This document shows positions 36,456 to 48,975 of a stretch of DNA of 64,000 nucleotides, piece after piece. This DNA is from Grifola frondosa (Eukaryota > Basidiomycota > Agaricomycetes > Polyporales > Grifolaceae). The notes under the pieces are model-generated. The model did no database searches and had not been told where the DNA came from. It saw only the letters and a list, made by a program, of their open reading frames with translations. Numbering within the stretch: the first letter of the stretch is position 1; each line of letters starts with the position of its first letter. The DNA is taken from NCBI GenBank assembly GCA_001683735.1, contig LUGG01000009.1:682001-746000 (forward strand), in the 5' to 3' direction. Made by a program: the position numbers and the translations under genes.

Positions 36456-38405
36456 TGTGAGATGGTGGAGAGACTTTCAGAAATGATTCGTGTGTAATGA
36501 CCGTGGAGATCAATAGGTTTCGTCCGTTAAAGGAGGAATTCAGAACTCACGGGGAAAGACAGTCGAAGAGAAGAAAGTCCCAACCTCTGAACCGTGTTGT
36601 GTAGACTTGCCCAGTCCATATAAGTACGCGTGCGTACGCAGGTAGCAATGCAGTCTTCGTGTGGATGTCTCACAACGATGACGTTCTGTACATTAGATTG
36701 TTGTACGGTCTTTCGCAACGGGCGCGACAGGGGAAACGACGCGCACCGCGAACCGTCAATGTGAAAACATCGCTTGAAGTTGCAGTTGACGGGCGGCGAT
36801 GTGGAAGCTAGACACTCTAGTGGTGGGATCCGGTCTGGTAGGTCTGTCAAGTTCACCCGAGCTCGGATTGACAAAATGATACTTTGTAAAATCAGCAGCC
36901 AGACGCTTTCGTCAGTCATAAATGATGCGTGTGAACACCAACAAGCTGTGTCACGAAACCTGGACAGGATGTCGGCGCTCTTCCTCTGCAACCCTAAACC
37001 CACGTTGGTGTTATGATAATCGTCTGGCGCGTGTTTGTAATGGATTAACAGGGGCTGTCACTGAGCTTCGAGATGCGGCTAACTCCTGATGCATGTGCAT
37101 GATGTGGCGAGCCGCACCCATACCATGCAGATCTGTGTGCATACCGGCGTATCGTCCGCATCTGCATCGTCTTCACCAGCGGTTTCTCGAGTATGCAGCC
37201 TTATGCAGCTCCTTTACGAGATAGCCCGACTTTGACATAGCTGTTTGTGGGCGAGCGCGCAGATGCCTGCGTGATAAGTTGACTTGCACTTATCGAGCGT
37301 AGTGATGCCGCTCCTTGTGAGGCCGTTTGATGAGATGCCCATGTCGACAACCCAAGCTATCGATAACCCAAGTTATGTCCAACTAATAAGAAAGTGTTTA
37401 CATGGAAATCTGGACCAGATATATGACCGCTACCCGGCTTCAAAGCTTCGCACTCAGCAGCAATGTTCTTCCATTTATGCTAGCTCCGTAATGGTGCTAG
37501 GAGGCGCAACCATGTTCGCGTGCGTGTACGAGCTTCGCGCACAGCAATGTAGCCTAGCACAAACTTCCGGAAGCCGGACCAACGTCCGAGTCGTGGCGAA
37601 GAACAAACGTTCAATGTTCGGCGGCGACCCATGACCACACCTACATCTCGTCCATGGTGCGACTTGATACCAAATTACACCAATAAGTACCATCTCGCAC
37701 AAGTTCATATATTCTGAGTTCTCCACAGAAGCGCCACGAATGGAATACATCTGCCTTGTTCGCCCTTCGCGATGGATTTGTCCACCCCAATAGATCCCAA
37801 TCAGTGCAATCGTTTCTTCGCAGAAATCTGGTGCCTTCATCGCCATGCTCACGCGTATTATCAACAGGGGCCACGGTTGTTCCATGCCAAGGAACAGGGT
37901 AAAACATTGCTAAGTGATGTCAGTGATCCATGGCCACAGCAAAATTCCAAAAAGGGCTACGCAACGAGCTATACGCGCACGGCGCATGCCCCTGAAAAAG
38001 TCTAAATGTGGAACTTTGTTGGGGATAAACCATTGCGCTGCGTCGGAAGTAAAATTTGTGGACATGTAGTGGCAAATAGCGTCGGCCGATGCGCGATTTA
38101 GATGCTCTTTTGTGCGGTAGCAGCAACGAGGGCGAGCCTGGGGGGTCTTGGGCTTCATTTGATTCCGTTAGATCGATCGTCCAGTGCGGAACCATCCTGA
38201 ACTAACGATGGAACGGCGGGTCCACGCTGCACGTGACCGTCGCGTCCTACGCGCCAGAGCCACGCGGCCAAAGTTCAACATCAGGTTTGCTTCCCTTTTA
38301 TACCACCTACTCGCACTCCTCCAGGTTTCATTCCCCCGCGCTACGCACACCCTCCACTCGTTCTGACACACCCCATACTCCCCGAGACTTATCTGAGTGC
38401 CCCAA
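36456..38405. other. 1.95 kb without a convincing gene
   Basis: Frames of 60-140 codons occur on both strands (for example 36774-37016 +, 37475-37885 -) but none has family patterns or a usable exon series. The last ~200 bp hold the promoter of the GBD/FH3 gene, with a CT-rich stretch at 38315-38395 typical of fungal core promoters. Confidence 0.5.
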
Positions 38406-40682
38406 ATGTTTAAGAGCATCCTGCCCTCGCGCCGCATTGCGTCGGCCGACTTCCAGATGCTGACGGGTCCGCTGGACTCCGCTGAAAATGGCAAGGAAAA
38501 TTATCCACAGTATCTCGTCCCCGTCGAGACGAAGCCCCGCGCTGAGAAGCGCAAGAAGTCCAAGGTCAAAGATGGCATTGCGACAGGGCCTGTTACAGGC
38601 GAAGACTTTGAGAAGCTGCTGGTGCGTGCAACTTCCTTATGCCATCTTAAGAGTCCTTTGCGTAGAGCTACTAGTACTTGATGCACACAATTCTGGGCCA
38701 ACGTCGAGCGTACACCACATTGCGTCCTCTCGACTGTCGCGCCCGATCGATCCTCGCGGTGTCTGTTTCGCGTCCTCGAGGCACACCGAGGCACAACGCC
38801 CAGCGGAGCATCCGTCCTGCGTGCCTCGGTGCCTCTGCAGATCACCGTCTTACAGATTGCCGAGCTCAGCGATTGACCGATCTCTCCATTCTAGGATGAA
38901 CTGCAGATCCCGCCGACGCTGCGCCCCAAGCTCGCGACGATGGACCCGACGGTCAAGGCCGCGATGCTCAAGTCCTCGCAAGCGCTGACGCTCGGCGTCC
39001 GCAAGGCGCGCAGCAGCGACTCGCTGACGTCGCCCAGCCCGCGCCCCTCCATGGAAGAGAGCGCGCGTGCGCGCTCACCGTTCCGCACGACCGGCCACGG
39101 GCGGGGGCTTTCGCTCGACGTCAAGCGGCGCCTCGCGGATGGCCCTTCGGATGCGGGGAAGCCGACGAAGGACAAGCGCATGAAGCTGTCAGCGCTGGCG
39201 CCCGAAAAATATTGCAGCATCCTCCTGGGGAGCTCCAGTACACATCTCGAAGTAGAGTCCGTCAAGAAATTGCGGCTGCTTCTGAGAAATGAGGCCGCGA
39301 GGTGAATATATGTTCACTTTTAATTTTCGTCTGCTTCGAGGCTGATATTAACGGTGCGCACAGCTGGACAGAAGCATTTTTGCAGCAGGGCGGATATACT
39401 GCCATTCTGACCCGTCTGAACGAGATCTTGACAGTAGAATGGAGGTACGGCCACGTGTTCCATCTCACGTCCCCAGGCTGATCAGCCCAACAGGGAGGAG
39501 CAGCACGACGATCAGATCCTGCATGAACTACTTCGCTGTATCAAGGCCCTGTCCACGTCCTCAGTCGGGTGCACCGCGCTGCGCAGCTCTTGTCCCTCGC
39601 CATTTGCGCAACTAATCACGCTACTCTATTCTGACAAGCGGCCAGGCGACATCAGCACCCGGCAGCTTGTGGTGGAGCTCTTGCTTATCCTCTTCGAGCT
39701 GTACCCCCCTTCCTCACTGCCATCAATCGGCAGCCCCACCGCCGCCACCTTCTCGCACTCGTACTCTAGCCCGGCGCCGTGGGAGAATAACATGCGAGCA
39801 TCGACATCGAGCAACCTCGTGACGCTCCCCGCGCCGCATGCCACGCTCTTCGCGCTGCTGAAGAGCCTCCTCCTTACGCCCGCGCCGCCGCCCTCCGAAT
39901 GCCCCTCCACCCCAGTCGAGCCACACTCCTTCATCGAGGAGCTGCATCGCCCGCGCATCTACAAGACGTACCTGCAGGAGCTGAGCGACGTGTGCCGCGA
40001 CTACTTCTGGGTATTCTGCCACCCGACGAACGCGATCTGGGACCTGCGCGAGACGGACGAGCGCAAGGTTGAGAAGCCGCGCGCGCCAGGCGGCATGACT
40101 GGCGGCGTCGAGTTCGAGGCGATGGGATACATGGTGCGCGTCCCCCGCGCGCTGCGCTGCTAACCCCGCTGACGCACACTCCCACAGACGACGCACTTCC
40201 GTTTCCTTAACGCCCTCGCGCGCGCGGCGCATGACCTGCGTCTCCCGCGCGAGCATGCGGACTCGGCGCACCAGCTCCACCGAGACATGCTCCTCTCGGG
40301 CATCGACCGCATCATTCTCGTGAGTCCCTCGTCCGCGACCCGTCCCGTGCCATCTGACCGCTTTCCTCCACAGCTCGCGCGCAAGGCATCCACAACGTAC
40401 TACCCGACTCTGCATCTTGAGATCGCGCGCTACGTCGCCGCGGCGAGCCAGGCCGGTGTCGAGCTACCGTGGGCGCTCGCGCGCCTCGTCGGCCCCCCTC
40501 CCTCGGGCATGCGCAGATCCGGGTCGACGCGTCCTGATGCACAGAGCACGCTCGGCATGGGCAGCAGCGCCCCAGCTCCCCGCTCGCCTACGAAGCGCAC
40601 TGCAGCCGCGGGCTCGACGTCGCCCGGCCTGCCCGCGCTCAGAAAGGTGACCCCCATGTTCGGCCAGTCGCTGATGAAATGA
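38406..40682 (+). CDS. formin-like GBD/FH3 protein lacking an FH2 domain
   Basis: The N-terminal regulatory half of a diaphanous formin, as a stand-alone protein. Start MFKSILPSRRIASADFQMLT. GTPase-binding domain: TGEDFEKLL joined over a 270 nt intron to DELQIPPTLRPKLATMDPTV and KAAMLKSSQALTLGV. FH3/armadillo region: WTEAFLQQGGYTAILTRLNE, DDQILHELLRCIKALSTSSV, QLVVELLLILFELYPPSSLP, HFRFLNALARAAHDLRLPRE, then STTYYPTLHLEIARYVAAAS. The tail is Ser/Pro-rich and ends GLPALRKVTPMFGQSLMK with a stop at 40682; no FH1 proline track or FH2 domain follows before the convergent GMC gene. Similar FH2-less proteins exist in Agaricomycetes; they presumably bind a Rho GTPase and act in polarity, which is inference. 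Confidence 0.85.
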
Positions 40683-41128
40683 TGCCGGGGCATGAAGAAA
40701 AATGAAGGACCGTTCTCGGTTGATTGCTGTGTTGTCGTAACGTCTAGAGACGATTTTGAATATTCAGGAGCTGTCCTGTTACTTATGACTTTTCTTTCTT
40801 GTTCTGTTGTTGTTCTTTTTGTGCTTCCTACTAGGTAGGTATGCTTTGCGGCCGCTGACATGCTGCTTCACGAATATGCATGACTTCATGACCTCCATGT
40901 ATGTGTAAACCTAGGTCTTTCGTACGTAGATACGCTGCTATATGGGTTCCTTGCTGGTGCCGAGGAGAGCGGTATGTATCGTTGGAGACACTTATATAAC
41001 TTCCTTCGTTCTGGTATTTAATCACAATAACTGCTAACGTATATGTTCCCCCATATCTTCCTAAATAGAATCTCCTGTGAATCCGCTTCCATTAGCGCCG
41101 TAAATTCGAGTTCCTCCATGATCGTACA
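40683..41128. other. convergent 3' intergenic region
   Basis: 446 bp between the stops of the GBD/FH3 and GMC genes. T-rich tract at 40788-40825. No coding signal. Confidence 0.5.
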
Positions 41129-43950
41129 CTACTTGCTTTTGAAATCCGCCTTGATCAAATCAGCTGCCTTCTCCGCCACAGCGATAACCGGCGCCGCCTG
41201 CAAGACAGCACAACGCAACACGCATCAGCACCACGGACGCAGCAGTGCAGCCGAGCCGGCACTCACCGTATGACCGGAGACGATAGTCGGGAACACCGAC
41301 GCGTCCGCGACGCGCAGGTTCGCGATCCCGTGCACGCGCAGGAGCGGGTCGACGACGCCGCCGTCGGGCAGGGGCGCCATGCGCGCGGTGCACGCCGGGT
41401 GGTACAGCGTCTCCGCCTTCTCGCGCACGCGCTGCGCGAGCGCCTCATCGTCGAGTGCGCCGAGCGCGTAGTCGAGTGCCTCGTCCGTGTCGCCCGCGGG
41501 GTCGAGCATGGACGCGAGCGGCTCCGTGCGCACGATGCGCGTGAGGAGGCGTGCGGCGCGCACGAGGACCGCCACGTCGTGCTCCGTCGAGAGATACCTG
41601 GAGCATGGTGAGTTGAGAAACAGCTAGGGGCAGCGAGCGAGCATGTGAGCCACTTACTCGGGATCGATGAGCGGGGGTTCTCGCGGGTCTGCGGATTGCA
41701 GCCGGATGGTGCCAGTGCTTGTGGGCCTGCCGGATGGTTCGTTGGTGTTAGAAAGATAGATGCGGTGACGCCGTGACACACCTGAGGAGCACTGCATGCA
41801 GCGCGAAGTAGTGCTCCGGCAGGAGTATGACCTGTCCGTGCTGGCGGTATGCCATGGGCGTGAAGAACAACTCGATATCCGGCGCGCCCGGTCCCGAAGT
41901 CGTGTCCTCCTCCACCTGTTCTGGAGGATACTCTTCCCGGGGAAAGAGCACGGGGTCGTCTGACCGCACGAACGAGATTGCTTCTGCCAGCTTTAAGGAA
42001 TCTTAGTACTCGTAAGAAAGAACGGCGTGTAGATTTGCGTACGTTACTGGCGAGAGGGCCCGTCCCCTTCAGTCGATACTGCAGAAGCGCAGCGATGAGC
42101 TGAAGACGTTGTGCGAAGCTTTGACCACGGAGGAAGGCGACACTGGACTCCGACTTGTCTTTATAACGCAGGTCGATAACGACGTGATCCATTAGGTGTG
42201 AGCCAACGCCGGGAAGGTCGGCGACAACGGGGATGTTGTGTGCCGTCAGGTGGTCTGCTGGGCCGACACCAGAAAGCATGAGGATCTAGTGGATCAGATG
42301 AGTTTTCCGTGACGATTGAAGGCCAGTCCTGCATGAAAATTATTACCTGGGGAGTGTGTATGGCTCCAGCCCTTTAAGACGGTGAGTTGACCCACTGCGG
42401 AAAACGAAAAGAGGGAAACATACGCGAGCACAACTTCTTTCCTGGCCTTCACCCGGAACTTCTCGCCATTCGGGTTGGTGAATTCAACCCCAACTGCACG
42501 AGTCTCGGGGCCTCCGGCTTCGTGCACTTGCTCGAAGAGGACGCGAGTGACCTGTGCCTTAGTTGCAACTTTGAGGTTGGGCCTTGCGAGCACAGCAGCT
42601 GTGAGATATGCAGACTCCGTTGTCACACGACGGCCTCTCGGGCTAATATACGTCACTGGGAGTGAACAAAACTGAGTCGCATTGATTAGCTGGGAGGACG
42701 CTGAGATACTCACTAGCCTGCACAAGTCATCGTTGTACAAGAAATTCAATTCACGTTCCGAATGCAAGGTAGATCCAAGGCGCGTGCGTACCTTAGTCGC
42801 TCCGAGAGAGCCTTTGTGAGTATTCACGTCGGGACTACTATGCGCAATGCCGGCCTTGTCACACGCCTCGATGAATTTTGTTGTACCTTCTGATATATGT
42901 CCAAAATATCCAACTGTCATACAGGCGTGAGTTCCGATAAGTGAACTCCAGCAAGTGGCATGAGCCAACCTTCGACCGGTCCAGATGACCCGCGAAGGGA
43001 CGCATCCACCAGGGGGAACTTCTCTGAAGGGTGGTACTTCTCATATTTCATGAAATACCTGCATCGAGCTTTGAGAATGCAGCAAAATAGGAACCACAAG
43101 GGAGACGCACTCGTTGAAGTTCTTGTAGAACCAGCCGGATGCCCCATCCTGGCTGTCCTGGAACTCCGCCCACTCGTCGTAGTCAGACGGCGCGCCGTAA
43201 TGATAGCTTGGAGCGACCGATGTGAGAGCAACCTCAACTGCATGCGGGGCTGTTACTCACATCATGGCGTTGAGAGCGCTACCTGATCTCCCAGGAATAG
43301 CGTAGCTGTCAGTATACTGCATAGTAGTACTAGGTTTCTCACTTACATCCGCCGAGGAGTTTGGCTGCGAGGAGATGCGTCAGTCACCGGACATGCTGCA
43401 TTCCTAATAACACTTACCCCGAGGCCAATACTTCGCCTCTGCACCCGCATTGATCTGGGGAACGGTGTACAGATCATAATCGTGCTTTCCATGGAAAAGC
43501 TGGGAATATGCCGAGGGGATCCGGACGAATGGGAGCTTTGAAGAGCTAGCATGAAACGAAACGCGCGATCATGAGTCCTCCCTGTATGCAAAGACTAGAG
43601 CGGAACATATACCTCTCTCCGGCTTCCAGCAGCAGCACCGTATAGACGGGTCCTCGGACAGGCGCGCAGCAAGGACGCACCCAGCCGTCCCTGCACAGAA
43701 ACGACTTCAATCCACGGCACAGCGGAAATTACCATATCCGCGCACGCACCTCCGCCAACGATGACCACATCATACTCGTCCGCATCGTACTCACCCTCGC
43801 CATCCTTGACGCGACGGCCCACCTGGCTCAAGTCCGTGATCAACTGCGCGTCGCGCGGGTTCTTCGCGAGGAAATAGCGGAGCACGAGGGCGACGCGCCG
43901 ACTGCAACGACCGCCTTTGCGGCGTGCGAGCGGAGGGCGTGGTGGTTCAT
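41129..43950 (-). CDS. GMC oxidoreductase (aryl-alcohol/choline oxidase-like flavoprotein)
   Basis: FAD-dependent glucose-methanol-choline oxidoreductase, the AA3-type family used by wood-decay fungi to make H2O2 or oxidise alcohols. The FAD-binding start YDVVIVGGG is spliced to TAGCVLAARLSEDP. Then come FVRIPSAYSQLFHGKHDYDL, SDYDEWAEFQDSQDGASGWF, GFGHISEG-like and SPDVNTHKGSLGATK, AGAIHTPQILMLSGVGPADH (GMC signature 2) and VGSHLMDHVVIDLRYKDKSE. Both catalytic histidines are present, in LYHPACTARMAPLPDGG and in VSGHT followed by AAPVIAVAEKAADLIKAD. Stop at 41129. The start at 43950 (MNHHALRSHAAKAVVAVG) needs one frame break near 43895; another lies at about 43643-43645 after SEDP. The exact substrate cannot be told. 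Confidence 0.93.
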
Positions 43951-44543
43951 GGGTAAGAGGGTGGGAAGCTCAGATGACCCCACACGACCAGGGTCTATGA
44001 TGGTTTTGGTGCTGGGTGTACATTTGATTCTGGTGCCGGGCCATGGCCATCATATAGGCTGCTGATCCGCAGAAATATAGCCCCTGAATCACGACGCTAA
44101 ATGGGGGAGTGTGGACCTAGGCTTGCAGTTTAAGTATATGAAGCGAGAGCAGGTGAGAGTGCGACGTTCGGCTAGTACGATCTGAAATCGAGTCAGATGA
44201 AGCAACCACCATGGCACCGACTAATTCTGTCTGCGAAAGCTCACAAGACTTCGCAAGATGGGCGTGAACGCGCCTGGACGCGTCCACATACGTCGCGCGT
44301 ATATATGTCCGTGTGTGAAGTGGCTGACTTGTGCAGTGTGCATAAGGAACATCGATATCCGCCAACTGCTGGAGCAACGCCTGGCAGAATCTGCCAAACA
44401 AAAATATAAGATTGATGCAATGGCATATACGATATATATCCTGCACATGCTTAAGAATAGAGAGAGATAGCTACTGTAATCAACGAGACGTGTGTACGAA
44501 ATAACCAAGAAAGAACGTCTGAAACACAAGAAGAACACCGACG
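43951..44543. other. GMC promoter region
   Basis: About 590 bp between the GMC start and the 3' end of the peroxin-like gene. A TATATATC-type element lies at 44433-44440. No coding signal. Confidence 0.4.
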
Positions 44544-46514
44544 CTACACCAGACCTCTCCCCGCCATGCGCACCGTATCCCCCACAGCACGTCGTGTCTC
44601 CTCCCACAGCTTCCCAAACACGCTCCCAGGCCCGCCGCCCTCGCTATTCCGTAGCCGCCTCCGCACCTCCTGCGCGGTCCCCCCACCCGCGCCTGAGCCT
44701 GCGCCGGCGATCCTCCGTTGGCGGATGCGGAACACGAAGGACAGCAGCGGGAGTGCAATGCACACTAGGAGAAACGCAAACACCTTCGAGCGCGACGCGC
44801 TGTGCAAAAGTGCGTCCAGGGATGAGCGTATCAGCGCGAGCGTCGACGGCGGACGCGTCGTCGCCGGGACCTCGAACGAATGTGCGCGAGGGGGTCGCGG
44901 GAGGGCGTGCGCACTGCCGTTCGCCCGCGGGCTTGGTCTTGCCTTGGCGGCGGTAGTGCGCTGTGAGGAGTTTGGGGTGACAGTGCGGGAGGTGGCAGTA
45001 GAGGCAATGGACTGCGAGGACGCGGAGTTGGGTATCGGCGTTAGGACGGCGAGCGAGCGTACCCGCGCGCCGCCGAACGTGCTGCCCGCGCGTGGCGTGC
45101 CCGGTGTCGCTGTATGTGTGGAGGTGCTGGAGGAGGAGGATGCGGAGGTATCGGAGCGCGTGGGAGATGGGGGTCGTGAGCTGGAAGGGGAGGGATCAAA
45201 CGTTGGCTGTGGCATGGATTTTGGGGAGGGTGGGCGCCGGCTTGCAAGGGCTTCCGCACGGAATTTGCGGAGAGATGATATCATATTCTGGAGGCACGAT
45301 TGCGTCAGTTTTCAATTCAGATAATTGATACGCGTATGAATAATTCATTCAATGGGCGATTAACGTGAAGGAGATATTTCTGAATCAAATTCGAGTTCTG
45401 CCCGAAGGATACCCGAAGGGAGTGCACAGCTGATCCTGGACTATTCCAGCTTGCTGCGGCGACGCAGAACAGCGAATGAATTCTACTGAGTATCCCGGGT
45501 TGACGGCAACCCGACTGATGCTCAAAACAATATTCCCCACGGTGAAGTGATAAGGTACACTTTAGTCAGACAAAGACGTTCTGAAAGTGCTGGTCTTTCT
45601 CGTGACTAGTGTGTACCCGACCCATGGACCGTACGCAAATGGCGCGTATTACATGGATCGACTCATATAGCTTTCCCCTAACGGAAGCCCGATATGCGTT
45701 TTCACATCACATGCCGACTCCACTGAATTTCAAAGTACAGGTCGCATGAGCAATTCGTCCACCACATTCGGTGGGCGAATCTCTAACGCGAGGCCGGACC
45801 GAGTGAGGACGATGACAAAATAAGACGTACCCTCCGGACATCAGGCGAGAGCTCCCGCTCGTACTGCAGGAAGTCCTCCGCATATTCCCAATCCTCCAGG
45901 CGTGGGAGGACGTGCAAGCAATACAGCTCAAGCACCTTCGCGTATCCGGGCGCGTCGTCCGCATCGCCCTCCTGGCCGTGGCGTGCAAGCCAGTCCTCGA
46001 TCATGCCGCGCCCGACGTCCGTGCACTCTAACTTGAGGCTGGCAAGGACGAGCGTGACGAGGATCTGTGCGGGGAGGAACGCGGAGGTGGGCTTCTGCGG
46101 GGGCGACGCAGGGGTGAACAGCTGTAGGGAGCGGTTGTGCAGGGTAGCGATTAGCGGCTCCGGGGAGAGCATGAGGTTCGCGCGCAGCGACGGGGGGAGG
46201 TGTTCCGGGTCCTGAGAGGACGGCGGCGAGGCGTACAGTGTGGTCTCGAAGGTGATCCGGAGGATGTCCCATTTCTTCCGGTGCGAGGCTAGCGGATCGT
46301 GTGCGGCGGTGAGGGGCGGCGGCAAGATGGAGAATGCAGAAGAAAGGAGAGAATGGGTGAGAGTGACATTTCGCTGGAGGAAGGCTCGCGCTGCTCTAGG
46401 GTAGAGAGAGCGCAAGGTGGCTGCAGTCGATGTCGCAGACGAGGACGGCTTGGAAGAAGCTTTGAGTGAGATGATGGCAGGGGAAGACACTGCGGTTGTT
46501 GTTGCGGTAGGCAT
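44544..46514 (-). CDS. probable tail-anchored peroxin-like (Pex26/Pex15-type) protein, two exons
   Basis: The first block (46514 to 45831) starts MPTATTTAVSSPAIISLKAS and is helical: YPRAARAFLQRNVTLTHSLL, KKWDILRITFETTLYASPP, AQILVTLVLASLKLECTDVG, YAKVLELYCLHVLPRLEDWE. It ends ELSPDVRR at a strong GTACGT donor, phase 0. The second (45287 to 44544) follows an acceptor CCTCCAG, also phase 0, and continues NMISSLRKFRAEALASR, a Ser/Thr/Pro linker and a single membrane helix (KVFAFLLVCIALPLLSFVF) with a short basic tail ending RMAGRGLV. An N-terminal helical domain plus one C-terminal anchor is the layout of Pex26/Pex15. The 543 nt intron is unusually long here; two separate genes are the alternative. 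An upstream start at 46691 is also possible. Confidence 0.55.
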
Positions 46515-46956
46515 GCCTTCCTGTAGGGAGGTTGAAGAGAAGGTGAGAGTATGTACAGAGGAGAAATGGAGATGTGGTAAAGCGCAAGAGCATGTGCGGT
46601 AAGTATTACCGCGGAGGATGGTCCATTCGGCAAGCCGCTGTACCGGTCCCGGCACTCGCCGCTTAAACCCCCACACATCGGCGCTTGCCATAGCGCGACT
46701 GTCGACGACGACGACGGCAATGTGTCGCGACGACGACAACGACGACGACGAACCCGGATGATCGGACTCCCTCGAACGTATCTCGACCGCCGCACTTGTA
46801 TTTATGGCGCATCGCATATTTCTGAAATACAATCTCGTGATTTGGCGGACGCCCTGTGCTGATGTGAAGATGTGTTGACAATGATTGGCAGGTATTCGTC
46901 GACTGCAGGGCCCCGCATGTGGGTAGTTCCTCCTACCCATTTCTTCAACATTCACC

Positions 46957-48975
46957 ATGTCCATTGAGACCTCTTCCATATCTGGATCAGCGAACTTCAG
47001 TAAGGTACCTCACGGAACGGTGAGTTTGAATTAATACCACTAGTACTCATCTAGAGCGTCGCTCACCGGGCCTTGCAGTCAGGCGACTCATTCGAATGGT
47101 GGTCATCTTGTGCTTCCTTGATGAAGAGACATGACGAGGCCATGGTAAGAGGATGGAAGGAAGAGATAGACACCCTCCTTGTTTTCGTGAGTGATACACA
47201 ATGATTGGATACCTATAATCGCGCTTGACGCGCACGAGAGCAGGCGGGTTTATTCTCAGCTGTCCTCACTGCATTCAACGTCGAGGCCTATAAACTGCTG
47301 CAAGATGATCCTACAGAAATATCCGCGCGTCTGCTCGCTCAAATTTCCATTCAACTCGCTGAAATATCTGCGGGACAGACAGCGGCAGCCAACTTTACCG
47401 GAAGCATGACATCAAACTCTTTCCGTGCATCTCCGGCAAGCATCCGCATTAACGCTCTTTGGTTCTCCAGTCTTGTCTGCAGTCTGGTATCAGCCCTCAT
47501 CGCCATTCTTGCCAAACAATGGCTCCGTGAATATATGGACGAAGGCTCTCTGTCTCCTCGTGAAAGTGTGCGTCTGAGGCAACACCGGTTTGACGGCCTC
47601 ACGACCTGGCGCGTCGCAGGCATCATGGGCTTCCTTCCCCTGCTGCTCGAAATCTCGCTCGTTCTGTTCTTCATCGGGCTCGTCGACTTTCTGCGCACAC
47701 TGCACCCCACAGTTGCTGGCATCGTCTCATCGCTCGTCGCCATGTCTCTCTTCTTCTACGTCGCTACGACTCTGATACCGGCGTTCTCCACGAGCTGTCC
47801 TTTCAAGTCACCGCAATCGTGGGTCTTCTATCAGGTGTCTCTGCGGGCACGCAGGTGGTACCAGACCGCATACCCTCAACACACGTTAGCTACGTCCAGT
47901 TCTATCTCCTCACCACCGAGCTGGCGCGAGCGCGACGGCGACATCGTCCAGTCCAGCGGCCACGCCCTGGACCTGCGCGCCCTAGTCTGGTCCCACTCGG
48001 CGTCAATGGACGACGAGTTCCTCGACTCCCTGATCCAGAGCATCCACGAACTCGATCCAGAGAACGCTGCGCAGCTCGTGTACGAGATGCTCGCGAAGCT
48101 CACCGACTGCAGCGCCTTCGCGCTCATGTATGACGTCCGTGCACGCGCATGTGAAGAGCGGCTGCGTGATGTCGTCCAGCGCGCGCCGATGCGCCCTCTC
48201 GAGCGGGTGGTCCATGCCCTTCTGGAGCTGCTCTCCGGCATCCCGCGTGACCGCGACCCCTCGAAGCTCGGCCCACTCGACATCCTCTACACCCTCTGGA
48301 ACCTGTTCATCGGTCTGCTGGAGGTGCCTGCCCACACTCGCACTTACATCGCGCGATCCTAGACCAGGTCACGCTGCTCGTGAAGGAGCACGAGCCGTAC
48401 CGCCTCCGGAGGGCGGCCGTCAATTTCCTCTGGGAGCACACACAAGAGTTAGCGTCCATTTCGTCCATTTATTGCCCTCCAAGTAAGTAGCCTTCTCGTA
48501 GTATTGGCATGCCATGTACTAAGGAGTTGCTTACAGCTATCGGAGATGTCATCGCGTGCGCGCGGGCATCCCACCAGTACCCAGTGCCCGAGATGTTCGT
48601 CAAAGCATCTGCAGTCGCGGTCGTCCTCGCGTCCGCGCTCGACTGGAACAGTCCTCGCGCAGACGTGCATGAGCGCAAGCAGCTCGAAGAGCTCTTGCAG
48701 GACCTCGGCCGCTTTTTCTGGCAGTGCAACGAGGACGGCGTGCCGTACGACAAGCGCGCCGCGAGCAAGATCGTGGTGGGCCGGGGGCGCTCGCGGAGCG
48801 TGATGGCACGCTCGTGGACGGTGCGCTGGTGCGCAGGCTGTGTGAGGGCGCGGAGCTCGGGCTCGTGGAGTTCTCGCTAGAGGAGCACCTTGCGCTGCAT
48901 CGGATGCAGCAGATATGCGGGACCGTGCGGCACCCCACGGCGCGTTCGTTCGGGCTTTCGCAGGCGCAGGCGTAG
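46957..48975 (+). CDS. DUF6535-domain membrane protein
   Basis: Agaricomycete-expanded family of unknown function. Start MSIETSSISGSANFSK at 46957. After one intron, DSFEWWSSCASLMKRHDEAM and VRGWKEEIDTLLVF join AGLFSAVLTAFNVEAYKLLQ, the DUF6535 hallmark. Further membrane helices are INALWFSSLVCSLVSALIAI, MGFLPLLLEISLVLFFIGLV and VAGIVSSLVAMSLFFYVATT. The C-terminal half (about 47950-48975) is a soluble helical region beginning DLRALVWSHSASMDDEFLDS. Single missing bases at about 48325-48332 and in the five-G run 48783-48787 break the frame; correcting both leads to the end at 48975 (HPTARSFGLSQAQA). Its start faces that of the peroxin-like gene across about 440 bp. Confidence 0.85.

Noticed and set aside
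39723..40415. 230-codon minus-strand frame
   Set aside because: Antisense to the FH3 exons of the GBD/FH3 gene; Arg/Ala-rich composition of GC-rich antisense.
46515..46979. N-terminal extension of the peroxin-like frame up to 46979
   Set aside because: The frame is open by chance across the shared promoter and a T-rich leader and has no conserved sequence; a start at 46514 (or 46691 with splicing) is more reasonable.
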